Shown here piece by piece: positions 31,521 to 41,084 of a DNA stretch of 64,000 bases. The notes beneath the pieces are model-generated. The model had not been told where the DNA came from and searched no databases. It saw nothing but the letters and a program-made list of their open reading frames with translations. Source of the DNA: Lentzea fradiae (GTDB lineage Bacteria; Actinomycetota; Actinomycetes; Mycobacteriales; Pseudonocardiaceae); contig NZ_FNCC01000016.1 of assembly GCF_900100955.1 (NCBI RefSeq), positions 1 to 64,000 on the forward strand, in the 5' to 3' direction. The translations under genes were made by a program, and so were the position numbers. The stretch's first letter is position 1. Every line of letters starts with the position of its first letter.

Positions 31521-31922
31521 CTATCGGGCGGTCTCCCGCTCGGGTTGCAGGGCGTCCCACCCCAGGGCGTCGCCACCCAGCCGCTGCGCCAGCGAGGCCA
31601 TCCGCGACCGCTCCTGGGCGCAGTGCAGCGCGTCCAGCTTCTGCACCCGGCTGGCGAGCGACACGTCCCCCGCGACGACCACCCAGCCGTCCGGTTCGAG
31701 CAGCTCACGCGCACGTTCCACCTGGTCAGCGGGGATGCGCAGGTGGTGGCGCAGCACAGCGGGCTCGTCGGCCCGCCACCGCGGGGAGCGGGCCAGGGCG
31801 GCCGAGTCGGCCTCCGCGACGTCGAACGCCTCCGCGACCACGACGAGGTCCGGGTCGTCGGCCGACAGCGCGGGTTCCTCCTCGCGGCGCAGCAGATCCC
31901 GCAATCGGCCCAGCAAGCTCAT
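31521..31922 (-). CDS. Conserved protein of unknown function
   Basis: 133 residues: MSLLGRLRDLLRREEEPALSADDPDLVVVAEAFDVAEADSAALAR, then RIPADQVERARELLEPDGWVVVAGD and a helical C-terminus. Soluble, alpha/beta, with no catalytic motif that I recognise. The ATG at 31922 is taken because the frame upstream is antisense to ctaE. Divergent from ctaE. Confidence 0.6.
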   Translation of the reverse strand: MSLLGRLRDLLRREEEPALSADDPDLVVVAEAFDVAEADSAALARSPRWRADEPAVLRHHLRIPADQVERARELLEPDGWVVVAGDVSLASRVQKLDALHCAQERSRMASLAQRLGGDALGWDALQPERETAR

Positions 31923-32025
31923 CCTCTGCTCTCCTCCACGATCACGCGCTGTGTGACCCAGCCGACCCATGATCCGCGCCGGACCCGATGGGCGGACCAA
32001 AAAAGCGCAAGCAATAATGCTGCTC

Positions 32026-32625
32026 GTGACCACGGCAGCGCCTTCAATCGGCCAGCGCGTGCACTCGCTGAACCGCCCGAACATGGTCAGCGTCGGCACG
32101 ATCGTCTGGCTGTCCAGCGAGCTCATGTTCTTCGCTGGCCTCTTCGCCATGTTCTTCACGGCGAAGGCCCAGAACGAGGGACCTTGGCCCCCGCCTCCCA
32201 CCCACCTGAACCTCCCCTACGCGGCGGTCTTCACGACCATCCTGGTCGCGTCGTCGTTCACCTGTCAGTGGGGTGTGTTCGCGGCGGAGCGGGGAGACGT
32301 CTTCGGTCTGCGTCGCTGGTACATCGTGACGCTGATCATGGGAGCGATCTTCGTCGCCGGTCAGGCGGGTGAGTACTACGAGCTGGTCCACGCGGGCACG
32401 ACGATCCCGTCGGGCGCCTACGGGACGGTGTTCTACCTGACGACCGGCTTCCACGGCCTGCACGTCATCGGCGGTCTGATCGCGTTCGTCTACCTGTTGA
32501 TCCGGACGAAGCTCAGCAAGTTCACGCCGGCACAGGCCACCTCGGCGATCGTCGTGTCGTACTACTGGCACTTCGTCGACGTCGTGTGGATCGGCCTGTT
32601 CGCCATCATCTACATCGTGCCCTGA
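32026..32625 (+). CDS. ctaE: Cytochrome c oxidase subunit III
   Basis: 199 residues. RVHSLNRPNMVSVGTIVWLSSELMFFAGLFAMFF, FTCQWGVFAAERGDVFGLRRWY, GTVFYLTTGFHGLHVIGGLIAF and VSYYWHFVDVVWIGLF are the standard subunit III helices. It precedes qcrCAB, as in other actinobacteria with a bc1-aa3 supercomplex. GTG 32026 (VTTAAPS) or ATG 32017 are both possible starts. Confidence 0.95.
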   Translation: MTTAAPSIGQRVHSLNRPNMVSVGTIVWLSSELMFFAGLFAMFFTAKAQNEGPWPPPPTHLNLPYAAVFTTILVASSFTCQWGVFAAERGDVFGLRRWYIVTLIMGAIFVAGQAGEYYELVHAGTTIPSGAYGTVFYLTTGFHGLHVIGGLIAFVYLLIRTKLSKFTPAQATSAIVVSYYWHFVDVVWIGLFAIIYIVP

Positions 32626-32686
32626 CCTAGTCAGCACGCAGCCAAGCCACGAGCTCCCGAACTGACAGCAAGGGTTGCCGCACACC

Positions 32687-33499
32687 ATGACCACCACGAC
32701 GAAACGCCCCCGCGGCGCCCGCACGAAGCTGCGCCGCCGGGTCGCCGGAATGCTCGCCCTGGGCTTCGCCCTGCTGAGCGCCGGCATGCTGTTCGCCGCC
32801 TTCGCGCCGCAGGCGCAGACCGCCCAGGCGCAGCAGGAGGACGCCCTGGTCCGCCAGGGTGAGCAGATCTACCTCAACACCTGCATGAGCTGCCACGGCA
32901 AGTCTCTCGAGGGTGTCGAGGGCCGCGGGCCGAGCCTCATCGGCGTCGGCGACGCCGCGGTCTACTTCCAGACTTCCTCCGGCCGCATGCCCATGTCGCG
33001 GCAGGAGGCGCAGGCCATCCGCAAGCCCGCGAAGCTCTCCCCCGAGGAGATCAACGCGCTGATGGCCTACATCACCGCGAACGGTGGCGAGGGCCCGGAG
33101 AAGCCCGCCCAGTCCGGTGAGGCCCTGCGTGGCGACAACCCCGCCCGCGGCGGCGAGCTCTTCCGCCTCAACTGCGCCAGCTGCCACAACTTCACGGGTC
33201 GTGGCGGCGCGCTCTCGTCCGGCAAGTTCGCGCCCGCCCTCGACGGGGTGAGCGAGGAGCAGATCTACACGGCGATGCTGAGCGGCCCGCAGAACATGCC
33301 GAAGTTCGGCGAGCGGCAGCTCACGCCGGAAGAGAAGAAAGACATCATCGCGTACGTCAAGTCGGTCACCGACGGAAAGAACAACTCCGGCGGCAACGCC
33401 CTGGGCGGGTTCGGTCCCGTCTCCGAGGGCCTGATCGCGTTCATCGTGGGCATCGCCGCGCTCATCGGCGTGACCCTCTGGATCGGAGCCAAGGCATGA
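32687..33499 (+). CDS. qcrC: Cytochrome bc1 complex dihaem cytochrome cc subunit
   Basis: 270 residues: N-terminal membrane anchor (VAGMLALGFALLSAGMLFAAF), two c-type haem sites CMSCH and CASCH with distal Met candidates (GRMPMS, NMPKFGERQLTPEEKKDIIAYVKS), and a C-terminal helix. It carries electrons directly from bc1 to CtaC, replacing a soluble cytochrome c. An ATG at 32675 is an alternative. Overlaps qcrA by four bases. Confidence 0.95.
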   Translation: MTTTTKRPRGARTKLRRRVAGMLALGFALLSAGMLFAAFAPQAQTAQAQQEDALVRQGEQIYLNTCMSCHGKSLEGVEGRGPSLIGVGDAAVYFQTSSGRMPMSRQEAQAIRKPAKLSPEEINALMAYITANGGEGPEKPAQSGEALRGDNPARGGELFRLNCASCHNFTGRGGALSSGKFAPALDGVSEEQIYTAMLSGPQNMPKFGERQLTPEEKKDIIAYVKSVTDGKNNSGGNALGGFGPVSEGLIAFIVGIAALIGVTLWIGAKA

Positions 33500-34626
33500 G
33501 CGGCGACAAGCCGATCGAGCTGCCCAGCGAGGCGGAGCTCGCGGAGATGAGCCGGGACGAGCTCGTCAAGCTCGGCACGAAGATGGACGGCGTCGAGCTC
33601 GTCCACTACGAGGAGAAGTTCCCGGTCCCCGGCACCCGCGCCGAGCGTCGCGCTCAGCGGTCGGTGGCGGTGTGGTTCCTCATCTCCGCGCTGTCCGGCA
33701 TCGCGTTCCTCGGGGTGTTCCTGTTCTGGCCGTGGGAGTACGAGTCCCCGTCCAACGAGACCGGTCACTTCCTGCACAGCCTCTACAACCCGCTGATCGG
33801 CCTGTTCCTGGGCCTGTCGGTGGTCGGTCTGGGCGTCGGCGCGCTGCTGTACACCAAGAAGTTCCTCCCCGACGAGCTCGCGGTGCAGCAGCGCCACGAC
33901 GGCCCGTCGGCCGCCGTCGACCGCGCGACCCTGGTCGCGGAGCTCGCCGACGCGGGTGAGCGCAGCGGCATCGGCCGCCGCAGCCTGATCAAGCGCACCG
34001 CGGGCCTCGGCGCCGGCGTGCTGGGCCTGGGCGTCGCGGCTGTCCCGCTCGGCGCGATGATGAAGAACCCGCACACCGACAGCGAGACCAAGAACTCGCT
34101 CTGGCACACCAGCTGGAAGCCGGAGAAGCCGGGCGAGAAGGTCTACCTGCGCCGTCACACCGGTGACTTCCACGAGGTCTCGCTCGTGCGCCCGGAGGAC
34201 ATCGAGCCGGGCGGCTTCGAGACGGTCTTCCCGTTCCGCGAGTCGGAGCGCGGCGACAACCACGCGCTGGTCGCGGCCCTCAAGCGGGCCGATGCGCCGG
34301 TCATGCTCATCCGCATGCGTCCGAACCAGGCGATCACCAAGCGCGCCGGCCAGGAGGACTTCAACTACGGCGACCTCTACGCGTACTCGAAGATCTGCAC
34401 GCACCTGGGCTGCCCGACGTCGCTGTTCGAGCAGCAGACCGGTCTGCTGCTGTGCCCGTGCCACCAGTCGCAGTTCGACGTCTTCGAATACGCGAAGCCG
34501 CGGTTCGGCCCGGCGACGCGTCCTCTTCCCCAGCTTCCGATCACTGTGGACGAAGAGGGATACTTGGTTGCCCGCAGCGACTTCATCGAGGCTGTGGGTC
34601 CGGCGTTCTGGGAGCGGAAGTCATGA
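33496..34626 (+). CDS. qcrA: Rieske iron-sulfur subunit of cytochrome bc1
   Basis: 376 residues with three N-terminal transmembrane helices (SVAVWFLISALSGIAFLGVFLFW, FLHSLYNPLIGLFLGLSVVGLG, and the segment after RRSLIKRTAGLGAG), characteristic of actinobacterial Rieske proteins, and a C-terminal 2Fe-2S domain with CTHLGCP and CPCHQSQFDVF (Cys/His ligands and disulfide cysteines). Overlaps both qcrC and qcrB by four bases. Confidence 0.95.
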   Translation: MSGDKPIELPSEAELAEMSRDELVKLGTKMDGVELVHYEEKFPVPGTRAERRAQRSVAVWFLISALSGIAFLGVFLFWPWEYESPSNETGHFLHSLYNPLIGLFLGLSVVGLGVGALLYTKKFLPDELAVQQRHDGPSAAVDRATLVAELADAGERSGIGRRSLIKRTAGLGAGVLGLGVAAVPLGAMMKNPHTDSETKNSLWHTSWKPEKPGEKVYLRRHTGDFHEVSLVRPEDIEPGGFETVFPFRESERGDNHALVAALKRADAPVMLIRMRPNQAITKRAGQEDFNYGDLYAYSKICTHLGCPTSLFEQQTGLLLCPCHQSQFDVFEYAKPRFGPATRPLPQLPITVDEEGYLVARSDFIEAVGPAFWERKS

Positions 34627-36287
34627 GTGCCATCACCACGCCGACGAAGCCGGCCAACGCGGCCGCGCGCGTCGCAGGGGCGGCGGCCAACGCTGCCGAC
34701 GAGCGGTTCCACGGAGCGTCCGGAATCCGCAAGCAGCTGAACAAGGTCTTCCCGACGCACTGGTCGTTCCTGCTCGGTGAGATCGCGCTCTACAGCTTCA
34801 TCGTCCTGCTGCTGTCGGGTACGTACCTCGCCCTGTTCTTCGACCCGTCGATGACCGAGGTCACCTACAACGGTTCGTTCGAGAACCTGCGCGGCATCGA
34901 GATGTCACGGGCGTTCGCGTCCACCCTGGACATCTCGTTCGAGACGCGCGGCGGCCTGTTCGTCCGCCAGGTGCACCACTGGGCGGCACTGCTGTTCATG
35001 GGCGCGATCGTCGTCCACATGTTCCGGATCTTCTTCACCGGCGCGTTCCGCAAGCCGCGTGAGATCAACTGGGTCATCGGCATCGTGCTGTTCATGCTCG
35101 GCGCCATCGAGGGCTTCCTCGGCTACTCGCTGCCGGACGACCTGCTCTCGGGCACCGGTCTCCGCGTCATGGCGGCGCTGCTGATCTCGTTCCCGGTCAT
35201 CGGCACGTGGCTGAACTGGCTGATGTTCGGCGGGGAGTTCCCCGGCACGGACATCATCCCGCTGCTCTACACCGCGCACATCCTGATCATCCCGGCGATC
35301 ATCCTGGGTCTGATCGCGGCGCACCTCGCGCTGGTCTGGTACCAGAAGCACACGCAGTTCCCGGGCGTGGGCCGCAAGGAGACCAACGTCGTCGGCGTCC
35401 GCATCATGCCGGTGTTCGCGGCCAAGGGCGGTGGCTTCTTCGCCATCGTCGTCGGTGTCATCGCGATCATGGGTGGCGTCTTCCAGATCAACCCGATCTG
35501 GAACATCGGCCCGTACAACCCCGCGCAGGTCTCCGCCGGCTCGCAGCCCGACTGGTACATGGGCTGGACCGACGGCCTGGTCCGCATCTGGCCCGCGTGG
35601 GAGTTCTACCTGGGCAACTACACGATCCCGGCGCCGTTCCTGCCGTTCATCCTCGGTCTGCCGCTGCTGACCGGCATCGCGGCGGTGTACCCGTGGATCG
35701 AGCGCAAGATGACCAAGGACTACGCGCACCACAACCTGCTGCAGCGCCCGCGTGACGTTCCGGTCCGCACCGCGCTCGGCTGGATGGCGATCACGTACTT
35801 CATGGTCCTGCTGCTGATGGGCGCGAACGACATCTTCGCCTACAAGTTCGACATCTCGTTGAACCTGACGACGTGGATGGGCCGGATCGGCATGCTGGTC
35901 CTGCCGCCGATCGCGTACTTCATCACGTACCGCATCTGCATCGGCCTGCAGCGCGCGGACCGCGAGGTGCTCGAGCACGGTGTCGAGACCGGCATCATCA
36001 AGCGCCTGCCGCACGGCGAGTTCATCGAGATCCACCAGCCGCTCGGCCCGGTGGACGACCACGGCCACCCGATCCCGCTCGCCTACCAGGGCGCGTCGGT
36101 GCCGAAGAAGATGAACAAGCTCGGCTCTGCCGGTCACCCGGTCGCCGGCAGCACGTGGTCGCCGGACCCGGTCGAGGAGACCGTGGCCCTGGAGAACGCG
36201 CGTGCGCGCAAGCACGTCACCGAAGGCACCAGCGCCGAGGACACGGCAAGCGAGCTCGCGGGCAAGCCTGCCGACCCCAAGGTCTGA
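34623..36287 (+). CDS. qcrB: Cytochrome b subunit of cytochrome bc1
   Basis: 554 residues. Quinol oxidation and haem bL/bH binding: VHHWAALLFMGAIVVHMFRIFFTGAFRKPREINW, GFLGYSLPDDLLSGTGLR, LYTAHILIIPAIILGLIAAHLALVWYQKHTQ (haem His residues), followed by more helices and a soluble tail. The ATG at 34623 overlaps the qcrA stop. Last gene of ctaE-qcrCAB, closed by a strong terminator. Confidence 0.95.
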   Translation: MSAITTPTKPANAAARVAGAAANAADERFHGASGIRKQLNKVFPTHWSFLLGEIALYSFIVLLLSGTYLALFFDPSMTEVTYNGSFENLRGIEMSRAFASTLDISFETRGGLFVRQVHHWAALLFMGAIVVHMFRIFFTGAFRKPREINWVIGIVLFMLGAIEGFLGYSLPDDLLSGTGLRVMAALLISFPVIGTWLNWLMFGGEFPGTDIIPLLYTAHILIIPAIILGLIAAHLALVWYQKHTQFPGVGRKETNVVGVRIMPVFAAKGGGFFAIVVGVIAIMGGVFQINPIWNIGPYNPAQVSAGSQPDWYMGWTDGLVRIWPAWEFYLGNYTIPAPFLPFILGLPLLTGIAAVYPWIERKMTKDYAHHNLLQRPRDVPVRTALGWMAITYFMVLLLMGANDIFAYKFDISLNLTTWMGRIGMLVLPPIAYFITYRICIGLQRADREVLEHGVETGIIKRLPHGEFIEIHQPLGPVDDHGHPIPLAYQGASVPKKMNKLGSAGHPVAGSTWSPDPVEETVALENARARKHVTEGTSAEDTASELAGKPADPKV

Positions 36288-36300
36288 CCTTCCAGGACAG

Positions 36301-36336
36301 CGAAAGGCCCCCGTGGACTTCCACGGGGGCCTTTCG
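36301..36336. terminator. Bidirectional terminator after qcrB
   Basis: CGAAAGGCCCCCGTGG pairs perfectly with CCACGGGGGCCTTTCG around ACTT, between convergent qcrB and the Lrp-like gene. Confidence 0.9.
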
Positions 36337-36359
36337 CGTGGGGCTGTGGCGGCTCGGGC

Positions 36360-36644
36360 CTACTGGTCGTCCAGGCCGATCGAGAACGCGGCCTCGTCGT
36401 CGCGCTTCGAGTAGCTGCGGAACGCGATGTGCGTGTCGGTGTTCAGCACGCCCTCGACCTTGCTGATCTTGCCGGGGACCAGCGCGGCCAGGTCCTCGTG
36501 CTTGCTGACGCGGACCAGCGCGATCAGGTCGACGTCGCCCGCGCAGGAGTACACCTCCGTGACTCCGTCGATGTCGGCGATCTCCTGCGCGGCCTCGGGA
36601 ATGCGTTCGGCGGCGGCCTGGATCAGCACGATGGCGGTGACCAC
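36360..36644 (-). CDS. Lrp/AsnC ligand-binding (RAM) domain protein, no DNA-binding domain
   Basis: 94 residues consisting only of the RAM fold: VVTAIVLIQAAAERIPEAAQEIADIDGVTEVYSCAGDVDLIALVRVSKHEDLAALVPGKISKVEGVLNTDTHIAF. GTG 36644 follows GAGGAGG. Stand-alone RAM proteins bind amino acids or modulate full-length Lrp partners; the ligand is unknown. Mycobacteria have similar short proteins. The 155 bases before the nuclease gene show no feature. Confidence 0.88.
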   Translation of the reverse strand: MVTAIVLIQAAAERIPEAAQEIADIDGVTEVYSCAGDVDLIALVRVSKHEDLAALVPGKISKVEGVLNTDTHIAFRSYSKRDDEAAFSIGLDDQ

Positions 36645-36799
36645 GGCGTCCTCCTCGGGTCTTGGGCTCGGCTCTGGGCTCCGGTGTCTCGAGCATCCGT
36701 AGTCTGCCCTACCCGGTGATCGGCGGCGTGCTGCCCAGGCCGGTTCGGACGGGTGGGTGCGGCGCGGGGCCGGTTGCACCGGCTTCACGTCCGGCGTGG

Positions 36800-38530
36800 T
36801 CAGTTCCAGTGGTCGTGGATCGGGCGGGCACCGGCGGCCTGCTCGGCCCACGGCACCCAGGCCGCCGCGGCACCGGCGGGGGACGACCAGGGCTGGTCCG
36901 CGTACACGAGGCGGGTGCCCGGCTGGTCCAGCCAGCGCAGGACGACACCGGTCTCCTCCGGCGGAGCGCCCCGCAGCGGCCCGGCTGTCGGCACGACCGT
37001 CTCCGCCGAGGCGACGAGCGCGTCCACCACCGGCATCGGGCGGGTGCCGCGACGGGCCACACCGGCCGAGGCCAGCCGGCCGTAGCGGACCACGGAGAAC
37101 TCCCAGCCGCCCTCGCGGTCCGGGCGGGCCGCCACGAGCTGGGGGAGCGCGGCGAGAGCCGCCAGGCGCTGGGCCCGGTCGAGGGAGCGGACCAGGCCCG
37201 CCAGGCGGTCGCGGCGGCGCGCGGCCTCCTCGAAGCGTTCGGCGGAGGCGAGACCGGTGAGCTGGGTGACGAGGGTGCGCAGCGGGTCCGCGTTGCGGCC
37301 GAGGACCAGGTCCTGCACCGCGACGACGGCGGGGGCGTACTCCTCGACGCTCTGGTGACCGGCGCACGGGGCCTTGCAGCGGCCCAGCTCGGCGAGGGCG
37401 CAGGGGGTGGCTTTCTGGTTGGCCGCCGGGATCTTGATCTTGCACGAGCGGAGCGGGACGGCGTCCAGCAGGGCGTCCGCCACCGCCTCGGCGGCCTGGC
37501 GGGTGCGGAACGGCCCCAGCGCGCCGTCCTTGGGGGTCCTGACGAGCGAGATGCGCGGGAACGGCTCCTCGGTCAGCACCAGCCACCAGGCGTGGTGCGG
37601 GTTCTTCGACCGGCGGTTGTAAGCGGGGCGGTGCGCTCTCAGGAGGCGCAGCTCGCGGACCTCCGCCTCCAGCGGGTGGGCGCACTCGACCGCGTCCACC
37701 CGCACCGCCAGCGCGACCATCTCCCGCAACCGGCGGCGGCCCTCGCTCGCGGTGAAGTACTGGCGGACGCGACGGCGCAGGTCGGAGGCCGTGCCGACGT
37801 AGAGCACCTCCTCCTTGGGGCCGCGGAAGAGGTACACGCCCGGCTTCGACGGCAGGTGCGCGGCCAGCGAGCGTTTGCGGCGCTGCTCCGGGGTGACCTC
37901 CGGCAGGTACGCCAGCAGCTCTTCGAGCGAGTGCACGCCGACGTTGCCGACTCGTTCGAGCAGCGCGTGCAGCACCTCGACGGTCGTCTTGGCGTCGGCC
38001 AGGGCGCGGTGCGTGGGCCTCGTGGCCGTGCGGAACAGGTCGGCGAGGGCGGACAGGCGGCAGGACGGGGCCTCGTCGCGGCTCAGCACCCTCCGCGCCA
38101 GCTTCACCGTGCACACCACCGGCGGTTTGGGCCACCGGTAGCCCTGCCGCTCGCAGGCGGCCTTCATGAAGCTCACGTCGAAGCCCGAGTTGTGCGCCAC
38201 CAGCACCGCTCCGGCCGCGAACTCCAGGAACGCGGGCAGCACCGTCCGCATCGTCGGCGCGCCCGTCACCATCAGCTGTGTGATGCCGGTCAACTGCGCG
38301 ACCTGGGGCGGGATGCCGCGTTCCGGGTCGACGAGCGTCGCGAACTCGCCGAGCACCCGGCCGCCCCGGATCTTCACCGCGCCGATCTCGGTGACGGCGT
38401 CCTCCTCGGCGCTGCCGCCCGTCGTCTCCAGGTCGAAGACGACGAAGGTGGTGTCGCGCAAGGGCGTCCCGAGCTCGTCGAAGGACAGTTGTCCGGTCAC
38501 GGCGCCGACGTTAGCGGCGGGGTCTGACAA
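36800..38530 (-). CDS. DEDDh exonuclease fused to UvrC-type GIY-YIG endonuclease
   Basis: 576 residues. Residues about 25–190 form a DnaQ-like 3'–5' exonuclease: VVFDLETTG, HNSGFDVSFM and HRALADAKTT (DEDDh acidic set and His). From about 225: KPGVYLFRGPKEEVLYVGTASDLRRRVRQYF, the GIY-YIG nuclease of UvrC, then a Cys motif and helical part. This matches actinobacterial Rv2191-type proteins; a DNA-repair role is inferred. Confidence 0.9.
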   Translation of the reverse strand: MSDPAANVGAVTGQLSFDELGTPLRDTTFVVFDLETTGGSAEEDAVTEIGAVKIRGGRVLGEFATLVDPERGIPPQVAQLTGITQLMVTGAPTMRTVLPAFLEFAAGAVLVAHNSGFDVSFMKAACERQGYRWPKPPVVCTVKLARRVLSRDEAPSCRLSALADLFRTATRPTHRALADAKTTVEVLHALLERVGNVGVHSLEELLAYLPEVTPEQRRKRSLAAHLPSKPGVYLFRGPKEEVLYVGTASDLRRRVRQYFTASEGRRRLREMVALAVRVDAVECAHPLEAEVRELRLLRAHRPAYNRRSKNPHHAWWLVLTEEPFPRISLVRTPKDGALGPFRTRQAAEAVADALLDAVPLRSCKIKIPAANQKATPCALAELGRCKAPCAGHQSVEEYAPAVVAVQDLVLGRNADPLRTLVTQLTGLASAERFEEAARRRDRLAGLVRSLDRAQRLAALAALPQLVAARPDREGGWEFSVVRYGRLASAGVARRGTRPMPVVDALVASAETVVPTAGPLRGAPPEETGVVLRWLDQPGTRLVYADQPWSSPAGAAAAWVPWAEQAAGARPIHDHWN

Positions 38531-38670
38531 TTTTCACCGCTGATCCTTTCGGGAGGCCGTGACCTGCGGCTGCTCCATTGGGGTGGTGGTGTGATCTTTT
38601 TCCGGGCCGTTGTTCCCACGGGCGGAGATGTCCGTGCGCTGCCCGTGGAGAAGGGCTCTAGCCTGTGGGG

Positions 38671-40014
38671 GTGCCCGACCCGATGCCCGAGCCCGAGATC
38701 GACCAGCCAGCCGAGGAGGCAGGCGAGTCCGCTGTGGACTGGTCGGCTCTGCCGGAGCCGCTGCGGGTGAGGCTCGCGGAGCTGGCCGCGGACGCGCTGG
38801 GCGAGATGGCGAAGGTCGACGTTCCGCAGCACCTGCGGCCGGTGGCGAGGTTCGCCCCGACCAAACGCGCGCGGCTGGGCGGGGCACAGGTCGTGGCGGG
38901 GCTGCGGGACTCCGCGAACTTCCGCACCGCCGTCGTGGAGTGGCTGCGCAAGAACCGGCCGTCCACGTTGGAGGTGACGGCACCGGACCCGGTGACGGCG
39001 GCCGCCGCGGCGGTGCTGACCGGGGACGAGGTCGCGCCGCACTACGTGGAGCTGGTGTCGCGGCGCGTGGGCGACGCGACGCTGCGGGCCGAGCGGGACG
39101 CGGCGGTCCAGCGCGCGGAGCGGATGGAAGGTGAGCTGGAACGGCTGCGGGCCGAACGCAGCCAGCTCGGCACCGCCGCCGAACGCGTCCGCGCGGAGGC
39201 CGAGGTCGAGCTGGAACGCCTGCGCAAGCGGTTGCGCGAACAGGGCGTGAAGCTGCGCGAGGCCAAGGACGCCGCCGAGGCCGCGGCCGCCGAGGCGACC
39301 AAGATCCAGGAACGCGCCGCGGAGGAGGTCAAACGCCTCACCGCGGAACGCGACCGCGAACGTGAACGGGCCGAGACCGAGCGGGGCAAGGCACAGCGCG
39401 CCATCGCGGACGCCGAGGTGGCGCGTCAGTCCGCGCGCGAGGCCCGGCAGGCCGACGAGGTGCGGCTCGCGTTGCTCGTGGACACCCTCGACGGCGCCGT
39501 CACAGGACTGCGCCGTGAACTGGCCCTCGGGGGCAGCGGACCCCGTCCCGCCGACCTCGTGCGAGGCGCCAGCGCGTCGCAGGGCGCCGTGGGACGCGTG
39601 GAAGACCCGGCTGCACTCGACCGGCTGCTGGCGTTGCCCGCCGTGCACCTGGTGGTGGACGGCTACAACGTCACCAAGACCGGCTATCCGGAACTGTCGC
39701 TGTCAGACCAACGCGACCGCCTCGTCCACCAGCTCGCGGTGCTCGCCGCGCGCACGGGCGCGGAAGTCACGTTGGTGTTCGACGGCGCGGGTGTCGTCGC
39801 TGTGCCCGCGGCGGCCCCTCGGGGCGTGCGCGTGCTCTTCAGCGACCCCGGCGTCTTGGCCGACGACGTGATCCGCGCGCTGGTCACGGCAGAGCCGGAA
39901 GGGCGTCCCGTGGTGGTGGTGACGTCAGACCGCGCCGTCGCCGATTCGGTACGCCGCAGGGGTGCACACCCTGTACCGTCCGCAGTCTTGCTGGCCCGTC
40001 TCGGGCGCGTTTGA
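38671..40014 (+). CDS. NYN/YacP-like domain protein with coiled coil
   Basis: 447 residues: an N-terminal helical domain (WSALPEPLRVRLAELAADALGEMAKVDVPQHLRPVARF), a long central coiled coil (about 140–275, rich in Ala/Arg/Glu), and a C-terminal NYN (PIN-like) nuclease domain starting LVVDGYNVTKTGYPELSLSDQRDRLVHQLAVLAARTGAEVTLVFDGAG. The Asp residues in VDGYN, FDGAG and VTSDRAVAD fit a metal site, suggesting RNA cleavage. GTG 38671 or 38665. Divergent from the exonuclease. Confidence 0.85.
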   Translation: MPDPMPEPEIDQPAEEAGESAVDWSALPEPLRVRLAELAADALGEMAKVDVPQHLRPVARFAPTKRARLGGAQVVAGLRDSANFRTAVVEWLRKNRPSTLEVTAPDPVTAAAAAVLTGDEVAPHYVELVSRRVGDATLRAERDAAVQRAERMEGELERLRAERSQLGTAAERVRAEAEVELERLRKRLREQGVKLREAKDAAEAAAAEATKIQERAAEEVKRLTAERDRERERAETERGKAQRAIADAEVARQSAREARQADEVRLALLVDTLDGAVTGLRRELALGGSGPRPADLVRGASASQGAVGRVEDPAALDRLLALPAVHLVVDGYNVTKTGYPELSLSDQRDRLVHQLAVLAARTGAEVTLVFDGAGVVAVPAAAPRGVRVLFSDPGVLADDVIRALVTAEPEGRPVVVVTSDRAVADSVRRRGAHPVPSAVLLARLGRV

Positions 40015-40079
40015 TCACCCGGTAGCCTGACGCCGTCGATCTTGGCGGTCTTGTTCTGGCGAGGGGGATCGGCGACCTC

Positions 40080-41084
40080 ATGTCGCGCAAGCTCACCCGT
40101 TTCTTCCTGGTTGTCGTCGTGCTGCTCTCGGCCATGCCGGCTGTGTCCCTGGCCGCCCAGCCGGCCGATCCCGCGCGCGCGTACGCCGACCTCACGGCGC
40201 AGGCGACGAAGCTCAACGAGGAAGTCCTGCGAGCTCAGGAGGACCTCGTCCAGCGCCGCGCGGAGCTCGACCGGGCGAGCGCCACCGTCGCGGCCGCGCA
40301 GGAGGTGGAGAAGCAGGCCAAAGCCGAGGAGAACGACTTCCGCGGCCAGGTCGACCTCATCACGCAGGCGTCGTTCGAGGGCGCCCGCTTCAACCAGCTG
40401 TCGGCCCTGCTCGTCGCGGACTCCCAGCAGGACTTCCTGAACCGCCTCGAGATGATGCGCATCCTCGCCACCGACCGCGCCGAGTCCCTCGCCCGCCTCT
40501 CCGGCGCGGTGGAGAAGGCCCGCCAGGCACACCAGGTGGCGGAGACCGCCCGAGACCGGGCCGCCGAAGCCGCCTCGGCCGCCGAACGCCTCAAGGCTGA
40601 CCTGGACGAACGCAACCGCGCACTGCAGGGGCAGATCAGCGAGGTGCGGACAGCCCTGACCAGGCTGCCGGCCCCCGTCGCGGCACAGCTGAAGGACCCC
40701 GGCGACACGTCCAAGGTCGAGGTGCCCCAGGGCGTGGCCGGTCTGGCGCTGGCGTTCGCGCTGGCACGGCGCGGCGACGAGTACAGCTACGGCGCCACCG
40801 GCCCCACCTCGTGGGACTGCGCCGGCCTCACCATGAAGGCGTACGCGGCAGCCGGCGTCGCGATCCCGCGCACGTCCGGGGGCCAGGCCGTGATCGGCCG
40901 CCCGGTCGGCAGGGGCGAGGTCCGCGGCGGCGACCTGATCATCTACTACGGCAGCCGCTCGCACGTGGCGATGGCGGTCGACAACACCCGCGCCGTCCAC
41001 GCCTCGACCGAGGGGCAACCGGTGAAGATCGCCCCGATCGACGCCATCGGCCCGATCTCGGTCATCCGGCGCATCGAAGGCTGA
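40080..41084 (+). CDS. Secreted NlpC/P60 peptidoglycan endopeptidase
   Basis: 334 residues: signal peptide (FFLVVVVLLSAMPAVSLAA), two coiled-coil stretches (about 35–195) as in RipA-type proteins, and a C-terminal NlpC/P60 domain with the catalytic Cys in TSWDCAGLTMKAYAAAGV, and His in SRSHVAMAV. Equivalent to mycobacterial Rv2190c in position and layout. Cleaves peptide cross-links in the cell wall; the coiled coil may gate activity. Confidence 0.9.
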   Translation: MSRKLTRFFLVVVVLLSAMPAVSLAAQPADPARAYADLTAQATKLNEEVLRAQEDLVQRRAELDRASATVAAAQEVEKQAKAEENDFRGQVDLITQASFEGARFNQLSALLVADSQQDFLNRLEMMRILATDRAESLARLSGAVEKARQAHQVAETARDRAAEAASAAERLKADLDERNRALQGQISEVRTALTRLPAPVAAQLKDPGDTSKVEVPQGVAGLALAFALARRGDEYSYGATGPTSWDCAGLTMKAYAAAGVAIPRTSGGQAVIGRPVGRGEVRGGDLIIYYGSRSHVAMAVDNTRAVHASTEGQPVKIAPIDAIGPISVIRRIEG